In this document: positions 19,962-28,823 of the stretch, piece by piece
Layout of the letters: every line of letters begins with the position of its first letter
Position numbering within the stretch: the first letter of the stretch is position 1
Origin: an uncultured Gammaproteobacteria bacterium
GTDB lineage: Bacteria > Pseudomonadota > Gammaproteobacteria > UBA4575
Reading direction: 5' to 3'
NCBI GenBank assembly: GCA_951812785.1
Contig: OX638335.1
Span: 1,785,712 to 1,849,711, forward strand
Length of the DNA stretch: 64,000 nt
Notes under the pieces: model-generated
What the model saw: the letters and a program-made list of their open reading frames with translations, nothing else
Told to the model about the DNA's origin: nothing
Databases searched by the model: none
Program-made: the position numbers and the translations under genes

Positions 19962-21359
19962 GTGCCAACGACCCTTCCCAAAGAAATCATTGCTCAACTG
20001 AAAACCAGTTTTCCTACAGACAGTTTATTGCTAGACGCTGCAGATTGTTGGCCTTACGGTTACGACAATAGCAAAATGCATCATGCACCCGATGCCGTCG
20101 TATTACCTGACACTCATGAGCAGGTAGTGAATTGTATTCAGCTATGCAACCAATTCAAAATTCCACTGACCGCACGTGGGCGAGGCACAGGCACGACAGG
20201 CGCTTCTGTCCCAACTTCGGGCGGCATTGTCATATCTATGGAACGCATGAATAAAATTTTGAACTGCGATTTAGGCAATCGAAGTATACGCGTTCAAACC
20301 GGGGTCACTAATCTGGCATTACAAAATTATTTAAAAGAAAAAAAATTTTTCTGGGCGCCAGACCCAAGCAGCGCAGAGTTTTGCAGCATCGGCGGTAACT
20401 TGGCCTGCAATGCCGCAGGCCCTCGCGCAGTGAAATATGGCACCACACGTGACAACATTCTCCAATTAAAAGCGGTGACAGGTGATGGACAGACCATTCA
20501 CACCGGAAGTAAAACCACTAAAGGCGTCGTAGGTTTAGACCTGACTCGTTTAATTGTTGGCTCAGAAGGAACGTTAGCAATCATTACAGAAGCCGAATTA
20601 AAAATTCTTCCTCTTGCTCCTGAGAGAAATACTATTCGTGCGCTATACAGAAATCATCAAGGTGCATGTGAAGCGATACAAAATATCAGTTCACAGTTAC
20701 ATGTCCCTTGTGCAATTGAATTTATCGACCATCATGCCATGGAACTAATCCGCACGCACAGTGATGTATGTTTACCTGATAGCGCACACGCAATGCTAAT
20801 GATTGAAATTGATGGTGACTCGGAATCACTCGAAATTAGCACTGCTAAGATAGAACAAGCATTATCAAATCATCATCAAGTTGAAATTCAACGTGCAACA
20901 ACCGATATTGAGAAACAGGCCCTTTGGCAAGCACGCAAGGCATTGTCTCCTATCTTGCGCAATTTAGCCCCTAACAAAATAAATGAAGATGTTGTTGTCC
21001 CTGTGCCTAATTTAAGCAAATTGATTGATAAACTCGATTTACTATCTGCTGACTACAACATACCTATTGTTAATTTTGGTCATGCAGGCAATGGCAACCT
21101 TCATGTCAACATTATGTATGATGCAGAAGACAGCTTGCAAAATCAGAATGCACTCGCTTGTCTAAATAAGATTTTTGACGCCGTCTTAACACTCGATGGC
21201 ACTATCTCAGGTGAGCATGGAATAGGCATAAGCAAACGCGACCATATCGCTAAAGAAATTGGTGCCACTGAACTCAATTTAATGAGAAGCATCAAAGCCC
21301 AATTTGACCCTAATCAGATTTTAAATCCAAATAAAAGTTTACCGCTGACTCACAGCTAA
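19962..21359 (+). CDS. FAD-linked oxidase, GlcD/D-lactate dehydrogenase type
   Basis: This is a flavoprotein of the PCMH FAD-binding family that oxidises 2-hydroxy acids such as glycolate or D-lactate; the substrate cannot be read from sequence. The N-terminal FAD domain has LTARGRGTGTTGASVPTSGG, DPSSAEFCSIGGNLACNAAGPR and IVGSEGTLAIITEAEL. The C-terminal domain has NFGHAGNGNLHVNI and GTISGEHGIGISKRDHI. GTG at 19962 gives 465 residues starting just after the upstream stop. An alternative at 19935 would add nine codons and overlap the SIS gene. Confidence 0.88.
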   Translation: MPTTLPKEIIAQLKTSFPTDSLLLDAADCWPYGYDNSKMHHAPDAVVLPDTHEQVVNCIQLCNQFKIPLTARGRGTGTTGASVPTSGGIVISMERMNKILNCDLGNRSIRVQTGVTNLALQNYLKEKKFFWAPDPSSAEFCSIGGNLACNAAGPRAVKYGTTRDNILQLKAVTGDGQTIHTGSKTTKGVVGLDLTRLIVGSEGTLAIITEAELKILPLAPERNTIRALYRNHQGACEAIQNISSQLHVPCAIEFIDHHAMELIRTHSDVCLPDSAHAMLMIEIDGDSESLEISTAKIEQALSNHHQVEIQRATTDIEKQALWQARKALSPILRNLAPNKINEDVVVPVPNLSKLIDKLDLLSADYNIPIVNFGHAGNGNLHVNIMYDAEDSLQNQNALACLNKIFDAVLTLDGTISGEHGIGISKRDHIAKEIGATELNLMRSIKAQFDPNQILNPNKSLPLTHS

Positions 21360-21592
21360 AGCACCAGCACAAAAACCAAGTATATTGACGCTACCGCAAA
21401 CACTGCTGCCATAGACACCGCAGCTACTTGAAAACTACTCTGGTGATTATGTTGGGTGTTAGCCTGCTCCAGGCTAGTAAAAGCACATGCAATCTGGCTA
21501 CCAGATATAGCCTGTATTTCTTCGGGACGAGATTGTGCTTCAGCTTCCTGAGCTGAATTATTTTGAGTATCTAAACTTAGTTCAACGTTCAT
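21356..21592 (-). CDS. Small single-pass membrane protein of unknown function
   Basis: The 78-residue product is not recognised. Residues 1-50 are polar and glutamine/glutamate rich; about 54-77 form one hydrophobic C-terminal segment (QVAAVSMAAVFAVASIYLVFVLVL). A strong GGAGG ribosome binding site sits eight bases before the ATG, so the gene is probably real. It lies in the direction of the dsr operon about 180 bases beyond dsrP and overlaps the end of the glcD-like gene by four bases. A hairpin lies in the gap. It may be a trailing or independent gene; no Dsr role is shown. Confidence 0.6.
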   Translation of the reverse strand: MNVELSLDTQNNSAQEAEAQSRPEEIQAISGSQIACAFTSLEQANTQHNHQSSFQVAAVSMAAVFAVASIYLVFVLVL

Positions 21593-21621
21593 ATATTACC
21601 TCCAAAGTATCAAAATTAAAC

Positions 21622-21649
21622 TCAAATGCTCGAAATAAGTAGCATTTGA
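21622..21649 (-). terminator. Hairpin between dsrP and the 78-codon gene
   Basis: TCAAATGCT (21622-21630) and AGCATTTGA (21641-21649) form a perfect 9-base-pair stem with a 10-base loop. On the minus strand it is followed by the T-rich GTTTAATTTT. This could end or attenuate the dsr transcript. The weak U-tract lowers certainty. Confidence 0.4.
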
Positions 21650-21776
21650 AATCAACGCTTATAATTTAGCGTGACAGAACAATTTGACGACAATTAATAG
21701 TTTTCTTTAGCGCTGAACAACTAAAGTGTGATGAATATCACGAATTGATCGACATGCAAAATTCACATGCCTTAGA

Positions 21777-22979
21777 TTATTTTTTTGCTTCGACGATTTT
21801 ATCAGAAAGGCTATCTGGAAGAAATTCAAGCACCGCAACGCCCACTGTCACTAAGAGCAGTGATATTGCGATTCCTGCAATACCTAATAATATTTCCCAA
21901 ATGCTAGGACAGTATTGACTGACTTCTCCATCAAAGAATGCACTACTCACTTCCATGCCGGGAAATAACTCTAGTGGGAATGCTTGCCCACCGACAACAA
22001 TAATGTATACCTGGGCAAAGCCACCCACAATCACCATTGCACATGCTGCCATTAACGTTTTACGGCAATTTTTGGTTTGAGGCATATAGATTAATGCTAA
22101 TGGAATTAATCCCCCAATCAGTACTTGGCCGACCCAAAACAATGTCGTGTAGATACCACCATCAACAAGCAAGAACTTTTCAACCGCATGATGTTCAGTC
22201 GCATATAGATTGGTCACATGGTACACGGCAACAAAATACAAAATGCTGGCGATAAACACACCTAACAAATTACGTAATTTATTTAATACAAAGTCACCTA
22301 ACGGACGCTGTGTCCATGTGTAGGATGCCAGTAGCACTAACACATAAAATGCTAATCCAAATGCAAAAGACATAATGATAAACATGGGTGCCAGCATTGC
22401 CGTGTCATAGACACTACGAGCGACTAAGAAACCAAAGATTGATCCTGTACCCGTGGTGAGTATTAGACGCCAAATAAATACAAATAAGCCTGCTTTTTTA
22501 CTGTATTTTTGCATACTGTGATCCATCATCGACCAGATGTAGACACCCACAATAGCAAAGAAACCAGTATATAAAATAATATTCCAGGCAAATATAGATT
22601 TAAAATTGTATTGAGTCATCGCCACAATTAATCGGTCAGGGCGACCAAGATCCAACACTAATACGGCTAATCCACCCGCTAATAATGCAACGGCAAGTAA
22701 CGCCGACAGTCGGGCTAGTGGCTTGTATTCAGCCCTACCAAACACAGACGCAATTGAAGCAACATTAAGTGCACCCGATGCCGCCACAATCAGAAAAATC
22801 GCAAACACATGAGGAAGCCCCCATACGATTTGATTATTCATGCCTGTGATTACATGACCTTCTACCTCCATATGATGTGCTGACAACACACCGACTACAG
22901 CGATTAAAGCCAAACCAATAAGCAACATCCAGAATTTAGGTGAACGCGCTGCAATAGAACTATATCGTAAGGTATCCAT
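21777..22979 (-). CDS. dsrP: DsrP, NrfD-family integral membrane subunit
   Basis: DsrP is the quinone-interacting membrane subunit of the DsrMKJOP complex, related to NrfD/PsrC. The protein is hydrophobic with about ten transmembrane segments, including SPKFWMLLIGLALIAVVGVL at the start and IPLALIYMPQ later. I chose ATG at 22979 (400 residues, MDTLRYSS), which follows the dsrO stop by four bases and has AAGGG upstream. A non-ATG start at 23006 would overlap dsrO. It is the last recognised gene of the dsr operon; dsrN, dsrR and dsrS do not follow. Confidence 0.9.
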   Translation of the reverse strand: MDTLRYSSIAARSPKFWMLLIGLALIAVVGVLSAHHMEVEGHVITGMNNQIVWGLPHVFAIFLIVAASGALNVASIASVFGRAEYKPLARLSALLAVALLAGGLAVLVLDLGRPDRLIVAMTQYNFKSIFAWNIILYTGFFAIVGVYIWSMMDHSMQKYSKKAGLFVFIWRLILTTGTGSIFGFLVARSVYDTAMLAPMFIIMSFAFGLAFYVLVLLASYTWTQRPLGDFVLNKLRNLLGVFIASILYFVAVYHVTNLYATEHHAVEKFLLVDGGIYTTLFWVGQVLIGGLIPLALIYMPQTKNCRKTLMAACAMVIVGGFAQVYIIVVGGQAFPLELFPGMEVSSAFFDGEVSQYCPSIWEILLGIAGIAISLLLVTVGVAVLEFLPDSLSDKIVEAKK

Positions 22980-22983
22980 GCTT

Positions 22984-23781
22984 TTACAACCCTTGATATC
23001 TAACACCGGTGTTCAACCCTAGATCAGCACGAATCTGTGTGCCGCCAAAGTCTTTTAGGCGTTTTGAAATTTCACTTTGTGGATCATTAAGATCACCAAA
23101 TACTATCGCTTGATGGCCATCTTTTTCACACGCTTGCGCACATGCTGTCGTATTGTCTCCAGCATCTACTTTATGCACACACATATTACAGCTATCAACA
23201 CAGCCTTTTCCGCGAGGGGTACTTGGTAGTTGATCTTCCAACACTTCATGCACGAATGATCGCGCCTTATACGGGCAAGCCATCATGCAATAACGGCAAC
23301 CAATGCATGTATGCATATTGACTAACACTATTCCATCTTCACGTTTAAACGATGCCCCTGTTGGGCACACGTCAACACATGGCGGATGCTCACAGTGTTG
23401 GCACATGACAGGAAATGATTTTGTATTTTGCGTAGATGGATCTTTAACAGTCAGTTTTCTAATCCATTGCGAATCTGTACTTGAGCCCTCTTCAGGCCAT
23501 AAACCGTGTTCATCATTACACGCCGTGACACAAGCATCACAATCTTCTGTACATTGGTTAACGTTTACTAACATCCCCCAACGCACTTTATTTGTCACTG
23601 CTTGATCTGCTGGCTTCGCTGAAGCAATCTGATAAAGCATCACGCCCGGCGCGACGGCTAAGCCAGATGCCCCAACCAAACCTCCAATAAATGAACGCTT
23701 GCTTTGATCCGTTTTCTGCTCATCTGTGACTTGCTCAGACTTGCGTAATAATTTATATGCTTTATTGACGACGTTATTCAT
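22984..23781 (-). CDS. dsrO: DsrO, periplasmic ferredoxin-like iron-sulfur subunit
   Basis: DsrO is the [4Fe-4S] electron-transfer subunit of DsrMKJOP on the periplasmic side. The 265-residue product has several four-cysteine clusters: CTEDCDACVTAC, CQHCEHPPCVDVCPTGA, CIGCRYCMMACPYKA and CVDSCNMCVHKV. Its N-terminus carries a Tat-like signal, but the twin pair is SKRSFIGG rather than RR, followed by a hydrophobic stretch GLVGASGLAVAPGVML. KR variants are known to be exported in some proteins. The gene lies 17 bases after dsrJ. Confidence 0.93.
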   Translation of the reverse strand: MNNVVNKAYKLLRKSEQVTDEQKTDQSKRSFIGGLVGASGLAVAPGVMLYQIASAKPADQAVTNKVRWGMLVNVNQCTEDCDACVTACNDEHGLWPEEGSSTDSQWIRKLTVKDPSTQNTKSFPVMCQHCEHPPCVDVCPTGASFKREDGIVLVNMHTCIGCRYCMMACPYKARSFVHEVLEDQLPSTPRGKGCVDSCNMCVHKVDAGDNTTACAQACEKDGHQAIVFGDLNDPQSEISKRLKDFGGTQIRADLGLNTGVRYQGL

Positions 23782-23798
23782 TTTGACTAGTCCGACAT

Positions 23799-24287
23799 TT
23801 ACTGAGCTGACAATAGACTGGATTTCAAGATTAGTTCATTAGCACTGGACTTCATGTCTGCATGAGGATTAATTCCGTTGGCAGTATGTTGCTTAATCGC
23901 TTCTCGCACCGCTGACTCTGGGCGGTCTGCATGACATTGGAAACAATCTATACTAACCGCAGCATAACTATGGCAACTCGCACAGAAGTGCTCTTCACTA
24001 TTTGAGTAACGCGCATATTCTCCATCTTTATTTGGAGTGATATGACAATCAATACAATTTTTTAGACTATGTTTCTCTGTACGTATGCCACGTAATACAG
24101 TTTCATCACGTTGATGTAATACAGTCTCAAAATGATTGGTACGCATCCATACAGGATCCTCTACACACTGTTCTCCTTTAGGTGGAGGCACTTTGCTTCC
24201 ATCCGCAATCACGACTGTGCTTATGGCCACTATTATTAGCCCTACAAAAACACGCCTAAGAATGTTTATATTTTTGACTCCAATCAT
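23799..24287 (-). CDS. dsrJ: DsrJ, triheme cytochrome c
   Basis: DsrJ is the periplasmic triheme cytochrome c of DsrMKJOP. The 162-residue product starts with a signal/anchor segment (VFVGLIIVAISTVVIA). It has exactly three CXXCH heme sites: CIDCH, CASCH and CFQCH. A further cysteine in GEQCVEDP lies before the first heme, where the family has its unusual axial ligand. Gene order L-J-O-P matches Allochromatium-type dsr operons. Confidence 0.94.
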   Translation of the reverse strand: MIGVKNINILRRVFVGLIIVAISTVVIADGSKVPPPKGEQCVEDPVWMRTNHFETVLHQRDETVLRGIRTEKHSLKNCIDCHITPNKDGEYARYSNSEEHFCASCHSYAAVSIDCFQCHADRPESAVREAIKQHTANGINPHADMKSSANELILKSSLLSAQ

Positions 24288-24325
24288 GATGAACTAATTT
24301 ATTATGCTTTTAATTAATTACGATC

Positions 24326-26278
24326 TTAGTGATCGCCTAGCGCCATGTCGATATAACCAGTAGGGCATACATCAGCACAGATATGACAACCAATACACTT
24401 GTCATAGTTAGTATCCACATAACGTCCTGTGGTTGTTTTATCCTTCTTAACTCGGAACACTGCATCTTGTGGACAGTAAATCACACAGTTATCGCACTCA
24501 AAACACATACCGCAGCTCATACAGCGACCCGCTTCTTCAATCGCTTTCTCTTCGGTTAAACCAATCATACGCTCTTCAAAGTGACCCAATACCTCTTCTG
24601 AATCAGGCCCGTGCAAATCACGTAGCACGCGCGGCGTGAATTCAAAATGGCCTAAGAACAATCTGTCTGAAGAAATAATTTCTTGCGCTGAGCGATCTTC
24701 GTAGTTATGTACTGAGAAACCAGCCGAATCGGTACCGCGGATATCACCTGGTTGATAGTCTTCAGGCTCTAAACCAGTTTCTTGTAATTTCTCTAACAAG
24801 CTAAAGTGATGTACATCCACTTTAGGACGTTTAGAAAATTCTTTTTCATTGAGATAGAAATCAACACTGTCTGCACAGATAGATGCTTGGCCGATTGCAG
24901 TGGTTAGCAAGTGCGGGCGAATAATATCTCCACATACAAAATGACCTTCTTTACCTGGGACCTGGTAATGCTTATCTGCATCAATCAAACCACGGCCATT
25001 ATCAAATGCTTCAAGACCTGCTAAGTCACCACCTTGACCAATTGCAGAAACAATCAAGTCACATTCAATATCGTATTCTGTACCTTCAACGGGCGTTGGA
25101 CGACCGTCTTCTAGTGTACATTTAGCCATACGTAAAGCCGTTGCACGACCTTCGTCGTTCACAATCACTTCAACTGGCATTACACCATTGTCAATACGAA
25201 CACCTTCATGAAGTGCATCATGTACTTCATGCTCAGCTGCTGTCATGCCTTCGCGCTCAAACAATGAAGTTAATGTGACTTCTGCGCCTTCACGTGCTGC
25301 TGCATAAGCTGCATCATGTGCCACATAGCCACCAATCACATGCTCGGGTGCTTCTTTTTTATCTAACTTAGAAATTTTCCCTAAACGACGCGCCACAGAC
25401 ACAACGTCAATTGAAGTATCACCACCACCGACGCATACCACACGGTCAGCAGTGACTTTCAAAATGCCTTTGTTGAATGCTTCCAAGAACTTAACACCGG
25501 CAACACAGTTTGGTGCATCACCATTAAGGACTGGAAGACTGCGGCCAGATTGGCATCCTAACGCCCAAACAACAGCATCATATTCTTTTTCTACCTCTTC
25601 GATAGGAAGATCGCGACCGACACGCGTATTTAAACGCACTTCAATATCACCTAGATCTAAAATTCTTTGGATCTCTGCGTCAAGATAGTCACGTGGTGTT
25701 CGGTAACCAGGAATGCCGTACTTAAACATTCCTCCTAACTCATCATGGTCATCAAAGATAATACCTGCATGGCCTTTACGGCGTAGCTGGTATGCTGCTG
25801 CCAGACCTGCAGGTCCACCACCAATAATGGCGATTTTCTTGCCACTTAATTTTACTGATGCTTCGTACTTATATCCTTCCGTTATTGCTGTATCGCCGAT
25901 GTATTGTTCTACCGAGTTGATGCCAACAAAATCTTCTACATGATTTCGGTTACATCCCTCTTGGCAAGGTGCTGGACATACTCGACCCATCATTGACGGG
26001 AATGGGTTTGCATCAGTTGAGCGACGGAATGCGTACTCTTGCATAGAGACACCTTCAGGTGGCGTTTCGATGCCACGAACAATATCTAACCAACCACGAA
26101 TATCTTCACCTGATGGGCAGCTTCCCTGGCATGGTGGTGTACGGTGAACGTAAGTAGGGCACTTATGAGATTTATCACCTTCAAATATTTGATCACCGAA
26201 GTTCCCCCATTGGTGGTCACCATCATCATACTTACGAAACGTAAGTATGTAAGACATGTCATCCTTTGATGTAGCCAT
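24326..26278 (-). CDS. dsrL: DsrL, NAD(P)H:acceptor oxidoreductase of oxidative Dsr
   Basis: DsrL is an iron-sulfur flavoprotein related to the GltD small subunit. In sulfur oxidisers it partners DsrAB and takes electrons from sulfur oxidation to NAD(P)+. The 650-residue product has an N-terminal cysteine cluster (CQGSCPSGEDI, CPAPCQEGC), the FAD loop IAIIGGGPAGLAAAYQLRRKG and a NAD(P) loop VVCVGGGDTSIDV. The C-terminal ferredoxin domain has CMSCGMCFECDNCVIYCPQDA and CIGCHICADVCPTGYI. Its presence marks the oxidative type of pathway. It is separated from dsrK by a palindromic element. Confidence 0.94.
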   Translation of the reverse strand: MATSKDDMSYILTFRKYDDGDHQWGNFGDQIFEGDKSHKCPTYVHRTPPCQGSCPSGEDIRGWLDIVRGIETPPEGVSMQEYAFRRSTDANPFPSMMGRVCPAPCQEGCNRNHVEDFVGINSVEQYIGDTAITEGYKYEASVKLSGKKIAIIGGGPAGLAAAYQLRRKGHAGIIFDDHDELGGMFKYGIPGYRTPRDYLDAEIQRILDLGDIEVRLNTRVGRDLPIEEVEKEYDAVVWALGCQSGRSLPVLNGDAPNCVAGVKFLEAFNKGILKVTADRVVCVGGGDTSIDVVSVARRLGKISKLDKKEAPEHVIGGYVAHDAAYAAAREGAEVTLTSLFEREGMTAAEHEVHDALHEGVRIDNGVMPVEVIVNDEGRATALRMAKCTLEDGRPTPVEGTEYDIECDLIVSAIGQGGDLAGLEAFDNGRGLIDADKHYQVPGKEGHFVCGDIIRPHLLTTAIGQASICADSVDFYLNEKEFSKRPKVDVHHFSLLEKLQETGLEPEDYQPGDIRGTDSAGFSVHNYEDRSAQEIISSDRLFLGHFEFTPRVLRDLHGPDSEEVLGHFEERMIGLTEEKAIEEAGRCMSCGMCFECDNCVIYCPQDAVFRVKKDKTTTGRYVDTNYDKCIGCHICADVCPTGYIDMALGDH

Positions 26279-26295
26279 TACCTTGCTCCTAGTTA

Positions 26296-26376
26296 GAAAA
26301 GGGGTCAGAGCCCTTTTTTATCATTTACTCTAAAATAAATTAAAACTTCTCAAAAAAAGGGCTCTGACCCCTTTTC
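26296..26376. repeat. REP/MITE-like palindrome between dsrL and dsrK
   Basis: Two arms of about 24 bases, GAAAAGGGGTCAGAGCCC (26296 on) and GGGCTCTGACCCCTTTTC (ending 26376), are near-perfect inverted repeats around a 32-base A/T-rich centre. The right arm ends at the dsrK stop codon. A second copy of the same arm sequence lies at 35008-35086. Repeats with this GGGGTCAGAGCCC core are widespread in proteobacteria. The transcript would form a long hairpin between two operon genes. Confidence 0.8.
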
Positions 26377-27921
26377 TTAAGCCGCTTGTTCTGCGTCTTT
26401 TGTGTCTTCTTCATCACTCCCACCATCAGTTTGTCCGGTTAGAACAATGGCATTACTCACGAGCTGATGAACACTGACAATCTGATCCATTTGGAAATCG
26501 TAATATGGAAATATTTTTGAGAACTGGCTCTTACATATTGCGCAAATCGCAGCCATATGTGTCACACCATTTTGCTCTGTTACTTGCTTCAGTGCTTGCA
26601 TACGCGGCATCGCACCTTTCACGCGCAATTCAATTAAATCATCTGTTAATAAACCACCACCGCCACCACAGCAGTAAGTGCCTTCTTTAATTGAATGTTC
26701 GGGCATGTCGTAATAGTCATTACAACTCGCCTTAATAATGTCTCGTGGAATTGTAAATTGTCCGCCTGGTGTATCACCCATTCGTGATGCACGCGCGACG
26801 TTACATGAGTCATGATAAGTCAATGTCATATGATCATTTCCAGACTTATCCAACTTAATGGTTCCATCCTGTATGAAGCCATGCGTAACCTCGCAAATAT
26901 GCTGAGGAACAGGATAGTTCGAGTCTAAGAAATCAAACGGGCCAGCCAATGTATTCAAGAAGCTATAAGCAACACGCCATGCATGACCACACTCTCCGAA
27001 TACAATACGTTTCACACCTAAATCTAATGCTGCTTGACGAATACGTAATGCTAATTTCTGCATGTTTTCGTAACTTCCAATAAACATACCAAAGTTAGCG
27101 GCTTCACTTGCATATGAACTCATCGTCCATGAAACATCTGCTTCATGGAAAACTTTTGCATAACCAATTAAGCCATCTATATGAGGCTCCGCAAAGAAAT
27201 CTGCAGATGGTGTAATCAACAGCACATCAGCACCTTTAACATCAAGCGGCAGTTTTACTTGAACACCTGTCTCGTCCTCTATGTCTTCTTCTAAACCTTC
27301 CAAAGTATCTATTAACGCTGGCTCTGGCAGTCCTAAATTATTACCTAATACTTGTGCTTTACCAATAATTTCGTTGCAATATTTTTGACCTTTACCGACA
27401 GTATCCATAATCTCACGAGCAGCCATAGATATCTCTGCGGTATCAATGCCATACGGGCAGTACACAGAACATCTTCGACACTGCGAACACTGATGGAAAT
27501 AGGTATACCAATCGTCTAATACTTCTTCGGTAAGATCTTCTGCGCCGACTAATTTTGGCACTATCTTCCCAGCTAACGTGTAATAACGTCGATACACTTT
27601 GCGGAATAAATCTTGGCGCGCGACAGGCATGTTTTTAGGATCAGTTGTTCCTAAATAGTAATGACACTTGTCAGTACATGCCCCACACTTCACACAGGAA
27701 TCTAGGTATACCGATAGCGAGCGATATTTGTCAGTTAATTCACCCATTTTTTCGATCGCAACTTCTTTCCAGTTATCGATCAACTCACCGGGATAGCCCA
27801 GTTTTGTTTGGAATTCTTCTTTCGCCACATAAGGTGCACTATGTGCCATGGCATCTTTTTTCAACTTCGGAATTATTGGATAGTCTTTTAACTCCGGGAC
27901 ATCAAATTTAGCAGCGGCCAT
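26377..27921 (-). CDS. dsrK: DsrK, HdrD-like iron-sulfur catalytic subunit
   Basis: DsrK is the cytoplasmic catalytic subunit of DsrMKJOP and is thought to react with the DsrC cysteines. The 514-residue product has two ferredoxin motifs, CVKCGACTDKCHYYLG and CSQCRRCSVYCPYGID. Two heterodisulfide-reductase cysteine-rich segments follow: FGECGHAWR with YHDSCNVAR, and TYCCGGGGGLL with AICAICKSQF. It begins 21 bases after dsrM. The C-terminal tail is acidic. Confidence 0.95.
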   Translation of the reverse strand: MAAAKFDVPELKDYPIIPKLKKDAMAHSAPYVAKEEFQTKLGYPGELIDNWKEVAIEKMGELTDKYRSLSVYLDSCVKCGACTDKCHYYLGTTDPKNMPVARQDLFRKVYRRYYTLAGKIVPKLVGAEDLTEEVLDDWYTYFHQCSQCRRCSVYCPYGIDTAEISMAAREIMDTVGKGQKYCNEIIGKAQVLGNNLGLPEPALIDTLEGLEEDIEDETGVQVKLPLDVKGADVLLITPSADFFAEPHIDGLIGYAKVFHEADVSWTMSSYASEAANFGMFIGSYENMQKLALRIRQAALDLGVKRIVFGECGHAWRVAYSFLNTLAGPFDFLDSNYPVPQHICEVTHGFIQDGTIKLDKSGNDHMTLTYHDSCNVARASRMGDTPGGQFTIPRDIIKASCNDYYDMPEHSIKEGTYCCGGGGGLLTDDLIELRVKGAMPRMQALKQVTEQNGVTHMAAICAICKSQFSKIFPYYDFQMDQIVSVHQLVSNAIVLTGQTDGGSDEEDTKDAEQAA

Positions 27922-27942
27922 TTTTCTTATGCTCTATCTATA

Positions 27943-28668
27943 TTATTTGGATGATTCCAGTTTAATTGCCCATGCTGAGATATGACGTTTCTCGCGTGGA
28001 TTATCCACTTGATTACGTGTGGGGCTAAAAAATACTCCTGGCGCATGTAGCAATTTAGAAATTGGGAAAATCACCATTAATAAAATTACTAATGACAAAT
28101 GTATGACTAGAATAATATCTGTAGGCATAGTTCTAATATCGAACACCATTAAACCTAGTAGATATGATTTCAAAGTGACGATATCTGTATGAGTAACAAA
28201 CGTCATCAATGCACCTGTTGTTCCTATTCCGATAATAAGCAACAACATCAAATAATCAGAAGGCGCTGATATATAGCGTACGCGATCAACAACGATGCGC
28301 CTTAGCAACAAACCACACAAACCAAAAAGCATTGCGATTGATGCGTATTTTCCGAATGGTTGCAACAACGCTACCCACCACCATACGGGGTCAGTGAAAT
28401 AACGTAAGTGCCGCAATAACACCAACAATAAACCAAAGTGAAATAACCATCCGAATAGCCAAATCCATTTATTGGACTTGAATAAACTTTCAAAAATTGT
28501 GATCTCTTTGAGCATACGAAACGCCACACCTGAACGGGTTGTTGGTGCTGGCGTAGTGGGAATCTTTAAAGGTGCTGGGGTCTTAATGTATTTGCGAACT
28601 TTATACGCGACACCAAACACTAAGATTGCCGTTGCGGCATAAAATAATATGGCAAATAAAATAGACAT
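27943..28668 (-). CDS. dsrM: DsrM, membrane cytochrome b subunit
   Basis: DsrM is the NarI-like diheme cytochrome b of DsrMKJOP and exchanges electrons with quinones. The 241-residue product has about five membrane segments, with histidines in WLFGWLFHFGLLLVLLRHLRYF and LVIHLSLVILLMVIFPISKLLHAPG as likely heme ligands. The short length, lacking a long N-terminal extension, fits sulfur-oxidiser DsrM. It follows dsrC after 155 bases that hold strong hairpins. Confidence 0.93.
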   Translation of the reverse strand: MSILFAILFYAATAILVFGVAYKVRKYIKTPAPLKIPTTPAPTTRSGVAFRMLKEITIFESLFKSNKWIWLFGWLFHFGLLLVLLRHLRYFTDPVWWWVALLQPFGKYASIAMLFGLCGLLLRRIVVDRVRYISAPSDYLMLLLIIGIGTTGALMTFVTHTDIVTLKSYLLGLMVFDIRTMPTDIILVIHLSLVILLMVIFPISKLLHAPGVFFSPTRNQVDNPREKRHISAWAIKLESSK

Positions 28669-28726
28669 TATTTAATTAAGGTAAAAGATGCTTTGAAAAT
28701 TTGGATTTTTCTGTGAGAGCGAGGAA

Positions 28727-28782
28727 GCGCTGCACAGAGAATTTGAGCGTATAAATAATACGCGACAATTCGAGTACAGCGC
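28727..28782 (-). other. Nested inverted repeats in dsrC-dsrM gap
   Basis: Three nested pairings line up as one long hairpin: GCGCTG 28727-28732 with CAGCGC 28777-28782, GAATT 28739-28743 with AATTC 28767-28771, and GCGTAT 28747-28752 with ATACGC 28758-28763. Internal loops are nearly symmetrical. It could be an mRNA stabiliser or processing site, or a remnant of a small palindromic element. No protein-coding role is supported here. Confidence 0.55.
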
Positions 28783-28794
28783 TGACAATGCTAT

Positions 28795-28818
28795 CGCTGA
28801 AAAAGACTATTTTCAGCG
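28795..28818 (-). terminator. Hairpin immediately after dsrC
   Basis: CGCTGAAAA (28795-28803) and TTTTCAGCG (28810-28818) form a perfect 9-base-pair stem with a 6-base loop, five bases beyond the dsrC stop at 28824. No clear U-run follows on the minus strand. Partial termination or 3'-end protection of an abundant dsrC message is more likely than full termination. Confidence 0.5.
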
Positions 28819-28823
28819 TGTCT

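Noticed and set aside
21356..21592. RebB-like (R-body) identity for the 78-residue membrane protein
   Set aside because: Only a vague resemblance in glutamine/alanine-rich composition; not enough to name it.
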